Assembly (NCBI RefSeq): GCF_963422355.1
Contig: NC_085085.1
Coordinates: forward strand, 1,632,796 to 1,696,795
Origin: Corticium candelabrum
Taxonomy: Eukaryota; Porifera; Homoscleromorpha; Homosclerophorida; Plakinidae
Reading direction: 5' to 3'
Length of the DNA: 64,000 bases
The notes below the pieces were generated by a model. That model had not been told where the DNA came from. It saw nothing but the letters and a program-made list of their open reading frames with translations, and did not search any database. Position numbers and translations under genes: made by a program. This document shows, in pieces, positions 1-22,729 of this stretch. Each line of letters starts with the position of its first letter. The first letter of the stretch is position 1.

Positions 1-70
<70 letters not shown>
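1..70. repeat. (CA)n microsatellite
   Basis: Uninterrupted CA dinucleotides at the window edge; the tract may extend upstream. Confidence 0.95.
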
Positions 71-73
<3 letters not shown>

Positions 74-873
74 CACATTATTGAGATCATTGTGATGTGT
101 TTCTTGTAGGGAAGTGCATTGGATAGTTTGCTCCAGTCATCACTATTCACGTGGCACTGGTCATTGCTATGAATTGATGTTCATGCATGTTGGTGTGGTT
201 TGCATGCAACATGCTGCAAAGTAAGCTAAACGTCTTGCAAATGTATTATGGGAGACATCAAGTGTCAGTTCTCAAATGAATGTAAGGTAGATGAGTCTGT
301 CTTAAATACAAAGGTTGGTTGTCTCTTAATGTTTCTAGTTACACAAAGCGGCAGTTGAATTATTATTGTGATTGTTTCTCTCTAGCAAGTGAAGATGATG
401 AGAGAGGACACGAGCAGTAGGTTGGGAGTCTAGTCCATCATGGAGTCGTGCAGTGGATCAAGAGAAGCAAGCAGTCAGCAGCCCAGCCGTCAGTTTGAAT
501 AGTGGCAGAGTTTGCAAACGAGCAGACAGACTAGATGTGTAAGTTAGAGGAGAGATGGAGTGATAGTGAGGCGTCTAGATGAGGTGAGAGTATGAGAGTG
601 TCCAGTTGTAGGAGGTACACTGTAGTGTTGAATTGAGTTTTGTTGAATACATTACTGTACTCACAAGTGCACGTGTCATCTAGTTGCAGAGCAAATAAGC
701 AAGCATGTCTGCTATCTTTTCACTTCAAGTCGCTATCAAACGTCGTTCTATCAGGGCATCGTACATGCATGCGTGAGGCGAAGCGGTGTTTCTGTGATGA
801 CGTGTCAACACTCAAGTTGTCAATTCTGACGGCCAATGAGAAGATGCCAATCAGTCACGCCTACATAGACATG
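71..873. other. spacer, no confident gene
   Basis: No long open frame with coding character. A pyrimidine-rich stretch ending in AG at about 384, followed by a short open segment to a TAG at 418-420, could be the last exon of an upstream gene, but nothing else supports it. The right edge is the host target of the MULE insertion. Confidence 0.4.
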
Positions 874-882
874 ACTAGACCA
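874..882. repeat. 9-bp target-site duplication, left copy
   Basis: ACTAGACCA directly abuts the left end of the MULE and is repeated exactly at 9858-9866. A 9-bp duplication is the hallmark of Mutator-superfamily insertion. Confidence 0.93.
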
Positions 883-1305
883 TAGTCTCGCGTAGCCAGA
901 CCCCTTTCGCCGCGGCCTCCCCGGCGAAATGGGGTCTGGTGTACAGCCTTTGATGTCGCTGTGTGCCGCGTAGCCAGAAATCGGCTATCTAAAGACCGAA
1001 TTTTGTTTCTTAAACGCTTCACTAAAGACGAGACTGGTATGCACGCAATGCAATCCTATCTCAATAGCTTCTCTTGTTTCGTAGAGAACAACTCGAAGAC
1101 TACAGCTAGAGTCGTTGCTGTTTGTGAAATCTGCATGTCTACGGCAGCGACTAAACGCGGCCGCGGGGACGTCGACGTCGACAGGCTTCGATTTCATGCA
1201 GCCATGATCGACGTCGTACGATCTAGCGTTGTGCGCTCGTGTCACAACGGAGACTGAATGCGAACGTACTGGATGGATGCGAACGTACTCAGTGCTGTTT
1301 GCTGT
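883..1305. repeat. MULE outer terminal inverted repeat, left
   Basis: 423 bp, matching the reverse complement of 9435-9857 almost base for base. The first 70 bp are themselves palindromic (CCAGACCCC facing GGGGTCTGG around a GC-rich core), so each element end can fold back on itself. Confidence 0.93.
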
Positions 1306-1573
1306 ACCTTTGACCTTCCAGTGAAATAAATAACTGCATGTTGTAATAACTGTCTAGAATTCTAGATCATGTAGCGCTGCGTGCATATCATAAATCATGC
1401 AATAAAACATAACTGTCTGACATGTCGACGTGCTTTTGTGTTTGATGAAACCACCAGATGCTATCACCTTGTTGAGCAAGAGAAAACAGTTGGATGGAAG
1501 TAGTCTCCCTGAAGCTCCACATACTCTGGAAGTTACGCTGCAGAAACACGCGTAATATCTAGCTCTTCCAAAC

Positions 1574-2209
1574 GGGTTGCTGTAAAACGCAGACTGCAGA
1601 CTACGCAGACTGCAGACTGCAGACTACGGAATGGGGACTTGCAGACTACGGAATGGGGACTTTGGCGCTTTCGAAGATCAAAGACATGCGCACATTCTTA
1701 TAAACATACCTTCACGTGCTAATGTTTCCGGACTTGCCTCATGACATCGTCATGTTCAGTGAAACAGCACGGCTAAGCCTCTTCGAAGCCGCTTCTATCT
1801 CCATCTGTGCGAGCACGTACGTCGTCTGGATCTACGTCGATCACATGCGCGACAACTAGATAGTGAAACCAGGCGACCAACGCATTAGACAGCCTACTGT
1901 TTCTCCATCAGAGTCTGTTTGTAAAATGTTTCTGTTCATATTGTGTGTGGTGAAGCGATAGTTGGAAGCACGAGTTGAAGAATGGACGATAGGGCGGTCT
2001 CCTTGAAAGAAAGGCAGTGACGTGTTGTCTTCTATCATATTTATCTTTGTGCTTCCGTCTTCGGTCTTTAGATGTTAGGAGATAAAGCAGGTGTACTGCT
2101 TTCGACCAACGTATGTTGCAGCGCATCGCAATCGACTAGAGGAGATATATGTATGGATTCAGATAGGCTCTTTATTGCGCATGTATCAGACAATGAAGAT
2201 GCATTAAAA
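1574..2209. repeat. MULE inner inverted repeat, left
   Basis: Matches the reverse complement of 8491-9201. It contains a short tandem array of a GCAGACTAC-type unit (about 1596-1660) that is longer on the right arm. Weaker similarity continues inwards past 2209. Confidence 0.88.
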
Positions 2210-2641
2210 TTGCTAGGACAGTGAAGATCACGGGAATTGCTGGATCTTGGTTCGTCAATGTAAGAATGGTGCGGAAAGTGCATTGTCAACATGCAAAGTA
2301 CTGACGGCCTCATTAGGTGTGGGAATGTACTTGTACGCGCGTACGTGTTCATTGTGTATAATTTTTAGAACCAGTGTTTGGAACTGTTTTTTGAATCCTT
2401 TTAACTAGTATAGCAGGAAAGTGTGTGTTTGAATGGTATTAATTAATTAGTCTAGCACTTATTATGTAAACAGTTCTTTTGATAACAGCAAGCAAAAAAT
2501 TGACAAAATTGTATTGTAGCATGTCCTGAACTCTTCTTAGCTGTTTGTTTACGCTAAAATGATCCTAGGATCAATGAGTCTGCCCAACAATTGAAAACAA
2601 ATCTTTTTCTAACTAAATCTTTTAGCAGTTCTTTTACTAAG

Positions 2642-5600
2642 CTACATGTCAACACCCAAGATAACTTTAAGGAGCTCTTTGTGGCTTACAAGAAATCGTT
2701 TACGGTCTTCCTCTAATATTTCAACATCTTGAGGATTGAAGTTCGTGTTTTTTTGTTGAATGCAAGCAATAGATAAATGATAATGAGTGGCTTCCTTTTT
2801 CATGGAGAATCTCAATGTTCCCTCTGTAGTGGGGTACAATCTATACTCGTTGCAAGTGAAGACCATGTCATTGGGTGGAGGAGGTACATGAGGTGGATCA
2901 CGAATGGAACCTTCGCAGCCATAGCATTTCTTTACCCGTGTACCTTTCAACCATTTTAGTTTGTACGTGAGACGGTCTTCTCGTGATTGGGAAGGATTTT
3001 CTGGTCGGGACTTCTTGGCTGCCCTGGGGATGTTGGCACTTGGCTGTCTAGACGTCATGCTCTCAGTTTTTCTGGGAGAACAGGTGCGTTTTCTTTTTCT
3101 CTCCCGATGTCCAGGCTTTTTTCCTATCTGTTTGGGTGCCCCTTGGCTGGAGCATTCCATAAGGTCGCTTGATCGCGCACTTTTATGGAAATTTGACAGT
3201 AATTCCCAAATTTGGCAGGTATACGCAGCTGTAGAAATTGCGTGAGCGCACAAATTGCGTTCACGGTAAGCTTGACATCCGCACACAAATTTACCTGTTC
3301 CTGGCGTTTTGACAAGATGAGGCTGTGATGTGGTAAGGCTAATCACCATTTTTCCACCGGAATTACCTGGAGCATCGACAATACCGTTTGGTGTGTTCAG
3401 TATTTTCTGCGCGTTTCTCCATGAACCGGCGTAAGTGAGTGGCGGTAGTCCTGTGTCTTCAAACTTGGGCAGTTCTCTTGTGCTGTCCTTTTCCGAAGAG
3501 TGCTTCTGTTGGATGTCTTGGGCCATGGGCATCTTCACAGACTTTTGAGCTGGTGGAGTACTACGAGGACTAGTAATGAGAGGACGACGCAAGAAACGCT
3601 GGATGTAACGTACGCGCTGCTCTTCGCTCATGTCACTAAACCACCTGTCCACAGAGACTTCTAAATTGTTGTAGTGTGGCGCTAGTTTGTACGGGCCGGT
3701 ATTAACAAGAGACCTTTCCACATCTCTTTGTTGTCTGTCTACAAGCTCACGTAATTTTTTCACAAATGTTGGCCAGTCAGACAATTTGTGGTGGCAGGAG
3801 TGTTTGAGAGCATGGTGGGAACTCTCAACATCGTTGTTGAGAAAGAACTCGTCGCCTAACCCTGCGTTCCGTCTTATGTTGAGTAACATCTTCTCTTCTA
3901 TATCCTTCGCCTGGTATTTTTCAAACCAGGAAAAGAATGAGCAAGAATTGCTGTCTCGTGCCAGTCGCTCTCTGCTTTCCCAAGTGTCTTTGAATTCAGC
4001 CAATTTTTGCCGGAATTCTGATGCATCCGTGCAGTCTACCATACCGGACTGATGTTCAGCTGCTGATCCAAAGATGTCTTTGATGAAGTCTATTTTGTAG
4101 TTTCCCGTGATTCCTAGGTGGGTCAGCTTTCTTTGGATGTCGTCTTCCATATGCTTTTTGCATAAAACATGAATAGCACGTGGGAATTGCTGTAAAAAGC
4201 CATTGAATAGTGCCCTGTCTCTGTCAGTCCCAACGGAACGTACGTTCTGTATGTCTGGGCATAGCCTAGTCATACATGACGACATGTAGCGAAACGCTGC
4301 CTCATCCTTTGTCTTGTGAAGAAGTGCTGGTCCATTCAACACTGGAGGATTGCCTCCTCGTCGGGTTCGTAACTGTAGCTGTTTGTAGGCTGTCGTCGTC
4401 AGCCAGAACTCACCACAGTTGTAGGTAGTGTCCAACCCCAAAATAGCAAATTTCTTTTGGTTAGTGCAGCATTTTACGATGTCGTGTAACTGCCTATCAT
4501 TGGCGAGAAAGCACATGGGGTAAGGAGCTCCTTGCACAAACCGAAGAAATGGCTTTTGGGAACTTTCGTCTTCTTTGCATTGCTTGATCAATGCAAATAG
4601 CTCGTCTTTCTCTACAACGACATCATTGTTGTGCCTGTTGATGTTCCAGACCTGCTGGATGTTTCTAGGCATAGCTGAGCTGCTGTTGCATTGAAACACG
4701 CCGCCAGCGGCTTCACAGACCTGGTCGTACACGTCAGTGGGATGGCCAGAGAAGCGAGATTGACTCGGCGCGTCTCGAATTGAGTCTTTTGTACTCTGTC
4801 GCGTTCTAAGGTGTGGATAGTCATCGGTCGTTCTATTTCCGTGTGGAGCGTACTCAATAGTGTGCTCTTGACCTTCAAATAGATATCGTAAGAGTACTAG
4901 GGGGCTTTTTTCTCCACCACGCAGCAACTCCGCTGTGCGCCTTTTGAAGTCATGGTGCTTCGAATGAACGTAGTATGTTCTAATTAGCGTGACATCGGTG
5001 CCACTAATTGATGACGTCGCTTCTTTCTTTCCATTGTTTCTCCACGTTCCTAGGTCGTCTGCTTTAAAATCGTAGTAGCTGTCTAACTTTGACGTGTCCA
5101 GTAAGAAAACAGCGTTGTTGGAGCATCTCAAAGGCATGGCATGGCAGACGCGGCTTACCGGTGGTCTGGTCAAAATTAGTATCAACTCTTCTGCTGCGCT
5201 GAAATCTACACTAGTGGAGAAAAATGGCTTCAACGGATCGTCGTGGAAGAACCTCTGAGAGTTCTGAATGTCATCTCTTTGTGTTCCAGAAGTAAGGGGG
5301 CTGTCGCTAATGCTATCGACGTCTTCGTCGCTGCTGTTGGTGAGGTCGATCTGATTCTCGACTAACGTGTTTGCTTTTGCTAGCCTACATTGTAAAGAAC
5401 ATCATGTCATGCTTTTTAACCAACCTGGTATACTATTTTGTTATGCTAGACAATGTCGTACAATATTAATAATTGTAACTATACACGCACTTGTATAGAT
5501 ACATACCTGCTACTTGTAGCCCTCGAATCACTGTCACTGTCGGGAGGTACCCAGTAGTTCAAGGGTGACGACTTTCCGGGAAGCTGTTTTAATGCCTCGT

Positions 5601-6726
5601 AATGTTCAAACTCCTTGATATACAATACAGCTATTCTGCTGTCTTTTCTAGAATTGCTGCGGACGGGACCGATCAGTCTATGAGACAGTGTCCCTTGCTC
5701 AGAGACATGGACAACACAACACATGGTCCTGTGTATTGTTGCCAGAGCGTATATGACGAGGTCTACTGTGTCCGTTGCGTAGTTTCCATCTTCACAGTAA
5801 GCCTCCAGCTCACGGCAGACGTCGCGATTTGCTAGAAACCCACCGTACACGTCTAGATGGGTCAAAATCTCGGTCTTCACATCTTGTAGCGTCTGCGTGA
5901 CGCTCTTGATATCTAGCCCTCGGAGAGACATAGCTTTCAACCATGAATGAATTAGGCAATGGCCATCTCGAGCAACTGGTATACGTTGGAGGCAAGATGC
6001 CCAAAGTAGATCGTCCAGGTGTTGGAAAACACGTTCTTCTTGTAGGGCAAATGCTTGCGATATTAATATCCCACAGGACAAGCAGAATGGATCAGGCTTG
6101 CCGGAAGGGTGGCCTTTGTCGCACGTTCTTGGTGTGGACTTTGGTGCCCTGCGAATATAAGTCTAAAATTTGAATTCTGCCCGCTCTAATCCGTTAAATT
6201 TATATTGCTCGTAAACTAACAGTTCTTGATACCGCAACCAAAATCTTCTACTAGCTTGTAAATATACTAATATAGCCATGCTATAGCGCGCTTGCCGTGC
6301 ATATAAACAAACTTTAACTAAGCAAACTACAATATACCTCGGCTTGCGCGTTCTGGTTAAATTTACTTACTTTTTACTTTCCAATTCCTGTGAGTCTTCT
6401 ATAGTATTGAAGTCGGGGCTGCTGGGATAGTCGTCGAAGTGCAAGTCATCATGATCATCGTTGTTCAAGTTATTGCTGTCCATCACGGGGAGTGTGCACT
6501 CTTCGTGCGTACCAAATGGTGATGGTAGTTCGGAACTGTAGCTACTAGAGCTACTCAAATCGTCACTCTGACAGTAAGCAACAGAAGACTGCTGACCCGT
6601 GACAACTGCAAGGCAATCGGAACTTTGGCTTACGCAATATCTAAAAATTCCCGCGCTTTCTTCCATATAGGGACACATGGAACATGTGCTCGCTACACAA
6701 GCTAAACATGCACTATCGGGGTTCAT
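2642..6726 (-). CDS. OTU cysteine protease / MULE transposase / SWIM fusion protein
   Basis: Three coding exons (6726-6371, 6148-5507, 5384-2642) joined at GT-AG junctions total 3,741 nt, an unbroken 1,246-codon frame. The start is a true ATG at 6726. Order: a Cys- and acid-rich N-terminus (about residues 1-119); an OTU-like protease domain with nucleophile motif ARDGHC and a later EHY His (about 150-300); a basic DNA-binding-like region; a MULE DDE domain (LGLDTTYN, GTDRDRAL); and a SWIM zinc finger (CGC...CAH), then further Cys/His. Transposase and protease are therefore one protein, presumably cutting element ends and trimming ubiquitin-like conjugates; the protease role is inferred. A further upstream exon at about 6868-6794 (donor GTAAGT) could add an N-terminal extension in frame. 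It lies alone inside the MULE. Confidence 0.88.
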
Positions 6727-7541
6727 ACACTTTACGAGGCTTGTGCAGTCGATACAGTACAGTTATCCGTAGTGGGACGCTCAGATCTAACTTACCTTCT
6801 GCCGCGAAATTGTCGGTAGGTTGCTCTGGAGAGGGTTTGCGACCTTTCACAACGTCTGAATAAAGTCCTGCGGAGAATTAGTTTTATAATTAACTATAGA
6901 CTATTTTTGAGCATCAATTACAACTTTTCGGTGATGACATGGCCACAGAATCTAGGTGTTGGATGAGAGTCGTTGGCACTGCAGGTGAGCGTGGACGTCA
7001 ATGATCGAAAATTGTTTAAAGACTTCCGTAGTCGATTTTATGCTAGCGCGCTCTAAGACAGTAGTTGTTGTAGTTACTATACCGTGTTGGAGAGAACTTG
7101 GTCAGAACTGGTTCGCAAATATATTCATAAATTTTATTAGGCGACCTGTGTGCATAATAATTAAATAGCTTAGATAAGCATGCGTATCTACTCTAGACTT
7201 AGTGATTCTTATCACAGACTTTTCTGTACACGGTTCACGCATGCTTGTCTAGGTTATTTAATTAATTATCATGCACACAAGCACTCCAGATGTACATCAC
7301 GTTGTAACCATGCACATGCAACGTACCCTACAGCGTACCCTATATACATATATATACTATTTGTCTGCGACTGCGTAAAGAACTCTAAATATCAGGGAAC
7401 GTCCGAAACCATGGCAACACTGGAAAAGTCTAGAAAAACTCGTTGCAAGTGAGACTTTGCCTCCAATGGCACAAGTGCGTAGCGTTCATTCAAATTATAG
7501 AATCCATAGTTCAGATGAAGACATGGTATATTTACGCAAAG

Positions 7542-7657
<116 letters not shown>

Positions 7658-8490
7658 ATGCATAGTCCACTAACCACCAAGTCGGTTTTCAGCTACTTGA
7701 TACATACTTTATATACAGAACAAGTAAACGCACATAGAGTATAGATACAACGATGTGAGTAAAAGATAACCACCGCCCAATCCCTATTCTGTTCATCAAT
7801 CCAAGTTAGATATCATATGAGTTTAAACATTCCACACCTGATCCAGCCACAGTCAAGTGAAGAAAGTGCTCCAATTAGTAGTAGCTGTGGTTTGGTATGT
7901 GACTTGTTGTTTTGCCCACATAATTTTGATCTTGCTGACTAGCTGTATCGCCCAGATGAGCTACAACTTCTATGAAATCAACTCCCCTAGAAAGATTAGA
8001 AGGCACATGATATTAGAAGGCACATGAGTCAGCTCAATCAGCAATTGCCACTTGCAGCAGTACATCAATAAATTGCAGAAACAAGACATGAGCCTACATG
8101 AATAACCAGCAAGGTCAAAGTTAGACAGAGTTGATCAAACTGTGGAATATGTATGAAAAAATCAAACGTCATTTTAATACAACATTATCTGTACATCTAT
8201 ACTTACTGAAGCATGACTTACGCAGTTGTGTACCTTCAGTTAGTATTGAATGCAGCAAATGTCAAACCAATTAACATATTATCATTATTATCATCATTAT
8301 TAGTTATTGCACTGGGCTACGCTTACTCTACCTGCATGGCCAAGCTAGATCTACCTCTAGATCATATCTAGAGATATAACCAGTCAAAATGTTAGTTTTA
8401 GTCTACCTCAGATGGATGTGATCGTCTCCAAGGCAAAGGAAGTTTTCACCTTGTCAGCAAGTTCCATGATCTTCACACTGCTGTCCTGGC

Positions 8491-9201
8491 ATGCATCTTC
8501 ATTGTCTGATACATGCGCAATAAAGAGCCTATCTGAATCCATACATATATCTCCTCTAGTCGATTGCGATGCGCTGCAACATACGTTGGTCGAAAGCAGT
8601 ACACCTGCTTTATCTCCTAACATCTAAAGACCGAAGACGGAAGCACAAAGATAAATATGATAGAAGACAACACGTCACTGCCTTTCTTTCAAGGAGACCG
8701 CCCTATCGTCCATTCTTCAACTCGTGCTTCCAACTATCGCTTCACCACACACAATATGAACAGAAACATTTTACAAACAGACTCTGATGGAGAAACAGTA
8801 GGCTGTCTAATGCGTTGGTCGCCTGGTTTCACTATCTAGTTGTCGCGCATGTGATCGACGTAGATCCAGACGACGTACGTGCTCGCACAGATGGAGATAG
8901 AAGCGGCTTCGAAGAGGCTTAGCCGTGCTGTTTCACTGAACATGACGATGTCATGAGGCAAGTCCGGAAACATTAGCACGTGAAGGTATGTTTATAAGAA
9001 TGTGCGCATGTCTTTGATCTTCGAAAGCGCCAAAGTCCCCATTCCGTAGTCTGCAAGTCCCCATTCCGTAGTCTGCAGTCTGCAGTCTGCGTAGTCTGCA
9101 GTCTGCGTAGTCTGCAGTCTGCGTAGTCTGCAGTCTGCGTAGTCTGCAGTCTGCGTAGTCTGCAGTCTGCGTAGTCTGCAGTCTGCGTTTTACAGCAACC
9201 C
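8491..9201. repeat. MULE inner inverted repeat, right
   Basis: Reverse complement of 1574-2209, with the tandem GTCTGCGTAGTCTGCA-type unit expanded to about eight copies (9070-9190), against about two on the left arm. Confidence 0.9.
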
Positions 9202-9434
9202 CTTCCAAACAACACATCGAATCTGTACCACCTTGGGACGTCCAGGATTTCTGTCAACGTGGTCTCTTCCTGGTTGCTACTGTATGTGTTCACCAAAGCA
9301 AAGCACAAAACACATGAAATGATTACCCAAACACAGAAAGACGACTCATCTTGTTTCGATGACGTCATGCAACTCCAAGCTCTTCCAGATATCGCTCACT
9401 CCGGACTGTCTGCGGTCGCTTTAGACGTCAAAAA

Positions 9435-9857
9435 ACAGCAAACAGCACTGAGTACGTTCGCATCCATCCAGTACGTTCGCATTCAGTCTCCGTTGTGACA
9501 CGAGCGCACAACGCTAGATCGTACGACGTCGATCATGGCTGCATGAAATCGAAGCCTGTCGACGTCGACGTCCCCGCGGCCGCGTTTAGTCGCTGCCGTA
9601 GACATGCAGATTTCACAAACAGCAACGACTCTAGCTGTAGTCTTCGAGTTGTTCTCTACGAAACAAGAGAAGCTATTGAGATAGGATTGCATTGCGTGCA
9701 TACCAGTCTCGTCTTTAGTGAAGCGTTTAAGAAACAAAATCCGGTCTTTAGATAGCCGATTTCTGGCTACGCGGCACACAGCGACATCAAAGGCTGTACA
9801 CCAGACCCCATTTCGCCGGGGAGGCCGCGGCGAAAGGGGTCTGGCTACGCGAGACTA
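9435..9857. repeat. MULE outer terminal inverted repeat, right
   Basis: Partner of 883-1305, ending CGCGAGACTA directly before the 9-bp target duplication. Confidence 0.93.
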
Positions 9858-9866
9858 ACTAGACCA
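9858..9866. repeat. 9-bp target-site duplication, right copy
   Basis: ACTAGACCA, identical to 874-882. Confidence 0.93.
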
Positions 9867-10383
9867 CACTACGTCACTAGACCACGCGACGGCAACGCAG
9901 GAGGTTTGTCAATGAAATTCGGCGCGCGCAAAGCAACAAGCTCATTGGTTGGAGCGGAGAGCGGGTGTAGAGGTGAGTGAGACGCGCGACGTTTCTTTCT
10001 GCCAACTCGTCGATGTATCCCGGCAGAAGATCTCGTTGAATTTCTCGTTTGTGCGAAAGAGCTCCGCCCCCCGCGCACAAGCACACAAGAAATTACTAAG
10101 ACTGACAGTTTGATCTTGTATGAGAAGGTTAGGGAAAAGAGATGAGCGCGACACACAATCACGGTTTCTCTTATTTGCTTGTAAACCCGTCTACTGGATT
10201 TGTGTGACGTGATGGAGGAGAAACGCGCCAAGACTTTGACGTCTCGACGTGTTTGTGATGTTAGCGCGCATTTGCAATCTATTGCGGTTGTATTGTGTAT
10301 TGTAATAGACAGTAGACGGGTGTGGGGCGTGGTGCGAGGTGATAGATTAGAGCAAATGGATTGTTAGATTGTGATGTGAGTAA
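9867..10383. promoter_or_regulatory. probable 5' region of gene 1
   Basis: A CpG-containing segment without repeats or a convincing exon, just upstream of gene 1. An ATG at 10212 opens a short frame that I cannot connect to the next exon. By position it is the likely promoter/5'UTR; no core promoter motif is decisive. Confidence 0.35.
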
Positions 10384-10767
10384 AGGCCTGTCCACACTGG
10401 CAACTGGATCGCTATCCGATCCCGATCCAACCGCAACGCTGTCCACACTTGCAACTCGATCGCGATCCGTCCACATCGCGAGGTGGATTGGATCGCGATC
10501 GGTTGAATCCAATTAGAAATAGTGGGCGTTACCTTCACGTACGCTACGCGTGTTGTCGGAACATCTAGCACTCCTCACTCATCTTTGCTCTCGCTCACCT
10601 TACGTCGCTGTATCAACGCTTTCTACAAGCAAAGAAACCACACGTACACATCGGTCATCAGTCACGTGATAGCGAAATGAGGCGGAGGTATCGTTTTCAA
10701 AGTGCAGTGTGGACGCTCGCTATCCCGATCGGATCGCGATCCATTCTGGTCTAGTGTGGACAGGCCT
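10384..10767. mobile_element. PIF/Harbinger-like MITE
   Basis: 384 bp with terminal inverted repeats AGGCCTGTCCACACT / AGTGTGGACAGGCCT, flanked by TAA at 10381-10383 and 10768-10770, the 3-bp target duplication typical of Harbinger elements. Internally it holds GATCGCGATC-type palindromes and no coding capacity. Confidence 0.85.
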
Positions 10768-10883
10768 TAAAGGGTTGATGTGGTTGTGTACTGATTGGAT
10801 TGAGAGCACGTGTTGAGTGAATTGTCGTTTGTTAATGAAATTGGAAGGATTTATTGTTATTGATGTGTTACTGTGATGTTAGA

Positions 10884-18925
<8,042 letters not shown>

Positions 18926-19611
18926 ACTCATATGTGAATGCTAATAGATGGTTTGACATTGACAAGATGTGTTGTCATTATTTAGCAAAACGTCGTCATC
19001 CTAGCAGAGTACCTACAGGAGGCTATGTGAGAGGCAACTGTCGTCGTATGTCTGATCTCTAGAAACAATTTATTGTATTGATTCAATCATTCTATTGAAC
19101 ACTTTAGAGTATTATTACACATTTTGTCAATTGTACGAGATTGATCAGTTGAACGATTGTTTGTCTCCCCTCAGCAAATTGTAACAAGTAGATAATAGAC
19201 GTGGTTATGCTCAAGTTGTATCAACTTACCATCAGGACAGACTGACAAATGAATGATAATTTGAGTTCATACTTTCTATTGTCTTAATTAAAGGAGGTTC
19301 ATAAAACAAACAGGTTTGGAACAATACAGAGATTTGCAGCTGAAGAAAAGTCAAGTGTATGTTGCCAGCATGGTATACATGTGTTTGTGTCAAAGTGCTA
19401 GTATAATAGCAATTAATCCTGTGTAGCTGCAACAACATACACTCGATACTACTCACTACCCCAAGAATCTCTGATGCAACATCACTCACTAAATTATGTC
19501 ACCAATAATTATCAACTCATATTACAGCAGTAATTACCATCACCCCATCTAGAGTTAGTATAATATTACATCCAGAGGTAAGTTGATGCTATCTAATATA
19601 TAAAGCTCAAA
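18926..19611. other. 3' flank of gene 1, no gene
   Basis: AT-rich sequence without coding frames; ends TATATAAAGCTCAAATTGTC just before the next GT array. The same 20-mer recurs at the end of unit 2. Confidence 0.5.
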
Positions 19612-19612
19612 T

Positions 19613-21058
<1,446 letters not shown>

Positions 21059-21078
21059 ATGTTATGATTTGTGTTTAG

Positions 21079-22729
21079 ATTGCTGTTGTTGGTGATGTGG
21101 CTGCTCTCAATCCTGTTTGTCTACATCAATATGCCATCGGTCCTATTGTTGCTTCCAAGGATTTCAAGTGGCATGTCAAGTCAGAGAGAAATGATGGCAC
21201 GGTAACAAAAAAAGAAGCAGAAACGGCAATCGATCATTACTCGAGAGATCACAAGATTGCTGTTCAACTCAACCCAGATAAAGTTCTGGCTATCAACACA
21301 TCTCTTGGTATCTGCTTCAAAGTGGAAGGCAGAGACGACACGTACATGTTTCCAGCTCTCTTGCCTTCTAAGGATCTGTCTGTCATGTGGAAGAAAGATG
21401 AGAGTAAGAAAGTGTATGTCGGTCGACGTCAAGTGTGCAGAAGTCAGACGACCATCTTCAGTCCATCTACATTCTGTATGTTTCAATCTAAAGTTTGCAT
21501 TACTTTGGATCAAAAGGCAAGGCTGTGGAGGGATGGACTGATCTTATCACAATGCAGTACAGTTCATAATCTCATTGAGTGTTTGGTGGCCATGATAGAT
21601 CCTGTTCGTTCTGTCGACTTCGTGTGTCGAGGAGGCAAGCAAACAGAAGCAGAATGTGTTTCACTGCTGGACACTGTCATGTCTCTTTGGAGAGATATGT
21701 TAGACAGCTACAGTCCGTACACTAAATATCAGACTGAATATCTGAGCAGAAAGCATTTGGAGGAACACAAAGAACTAAAACAAGTCGTTACCTACTCTCA
21801 GAAGGAGATCGACGAAGCAGAAGCAAAGGAAGAAGGAGCACATGCTGCTGTCAAACAAGTAGTTGGTGATGAGCTGATGGTAGAAAGTCTTGTTGACTTA
21901 CTGGTCGTATCCAGCAGACCAGTGACTGGACAGTGCAATGTGACGTTGACGGCCGATATGAAAATAAATGTTTTAAGGCAATTGAGACTAGAAGAAGCTT
22001 CTCACTTGAGATTTACATTTCAACAAGGTAACTTGATTTTTCATCCACACAAAATTGTAATAAAATGCTACACTGATATGAATTTTATTACCAACACACT
22101 TGATATTCCAATGTGAACAGTTCACTCATATTTAGTATCTGCATGACAATTTTATTGTGTACAGTAGCATGGAGTTACTGATTGGGACAATTGACTACAA
22201 TTACAATTGATCAGTATGTGAAGCACTAAAGTAGACAGATAAACCATGTTGTACAAGCAACTGACCCATTTGCATGCTATTACATGCAAGCTATTGCTTT
22301 AGTATCCATTGGTAGCACTGTGTTGTTCACTACTCTTTTTTTGCTATTTGTAAGGAGGGGCCACCCTACAAAGAATGGGAGCTGTGCGAAAATATCTGTC
22401 TACATATGATGCTAATTTTCTGTGTCTATAGCACTTGACATGTTTTGTGTGTAGGAAACATGCCTGATTTCAAATCTATAAGAGATGCTGTTGTTAAACA
22501 CTGCAGTAGTCGGTGGTACGAGATTGGGCTGACCATATTGGGACTCAACGGTGATGAGATCGAAAGACAAACACATAATAAACCGCATTCTACTGGCAAA
22601 TTGCTTGCTCTCATTGAAGCACGAAGGACTAAAGATGGAGGAAGCAAGACGGCAGAGGACTTGTTGAGGATGTGTTATGAGATATCTACACCAGTATGTG
22701 AAGAAATGAAAGTTGAATTTAAGAGGTAA
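21079..22729 (+). pseudogene. orphan COR-death unit (duplicate of gene 1 3' exons)
   Basis: Exons 21079-22027 (COR) and 22455-22729 (death fold, stop TAA) translate identically to the gene 1 exons 3,804 bp upstream and keep their splice sites. There is no start codon, promoter or Roc exon in front, only the (GT)n array and SINEs. It could be an alternative 3' end spliced from the gene 1 post-Roc exon at 15652, or a dead by-product. An assembly duplication would look the same. Confidence 0.75.

Noticed and set aside
985..1257. Frames of 86-98 residues in the outer MULE arms (also 9483-9779)
   Set aside because: Overlap on both strands within the inverted repeat and lack motifs.
1856..2126. 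Small frames at 1856-2126 and their mirror at 8569-8839
   Set aside because: They are the two arms of the MULE inverted repeat; conservation reflects the repeat, not a protein.
8408..8623. Minus-strand frame at the inner edge of the right MULE arm, possible captured host exon
   Set aside because: Partly inside the inverted repeat, with a degraded counterpart at 2210-2260; no match to a known protein that I can recall.
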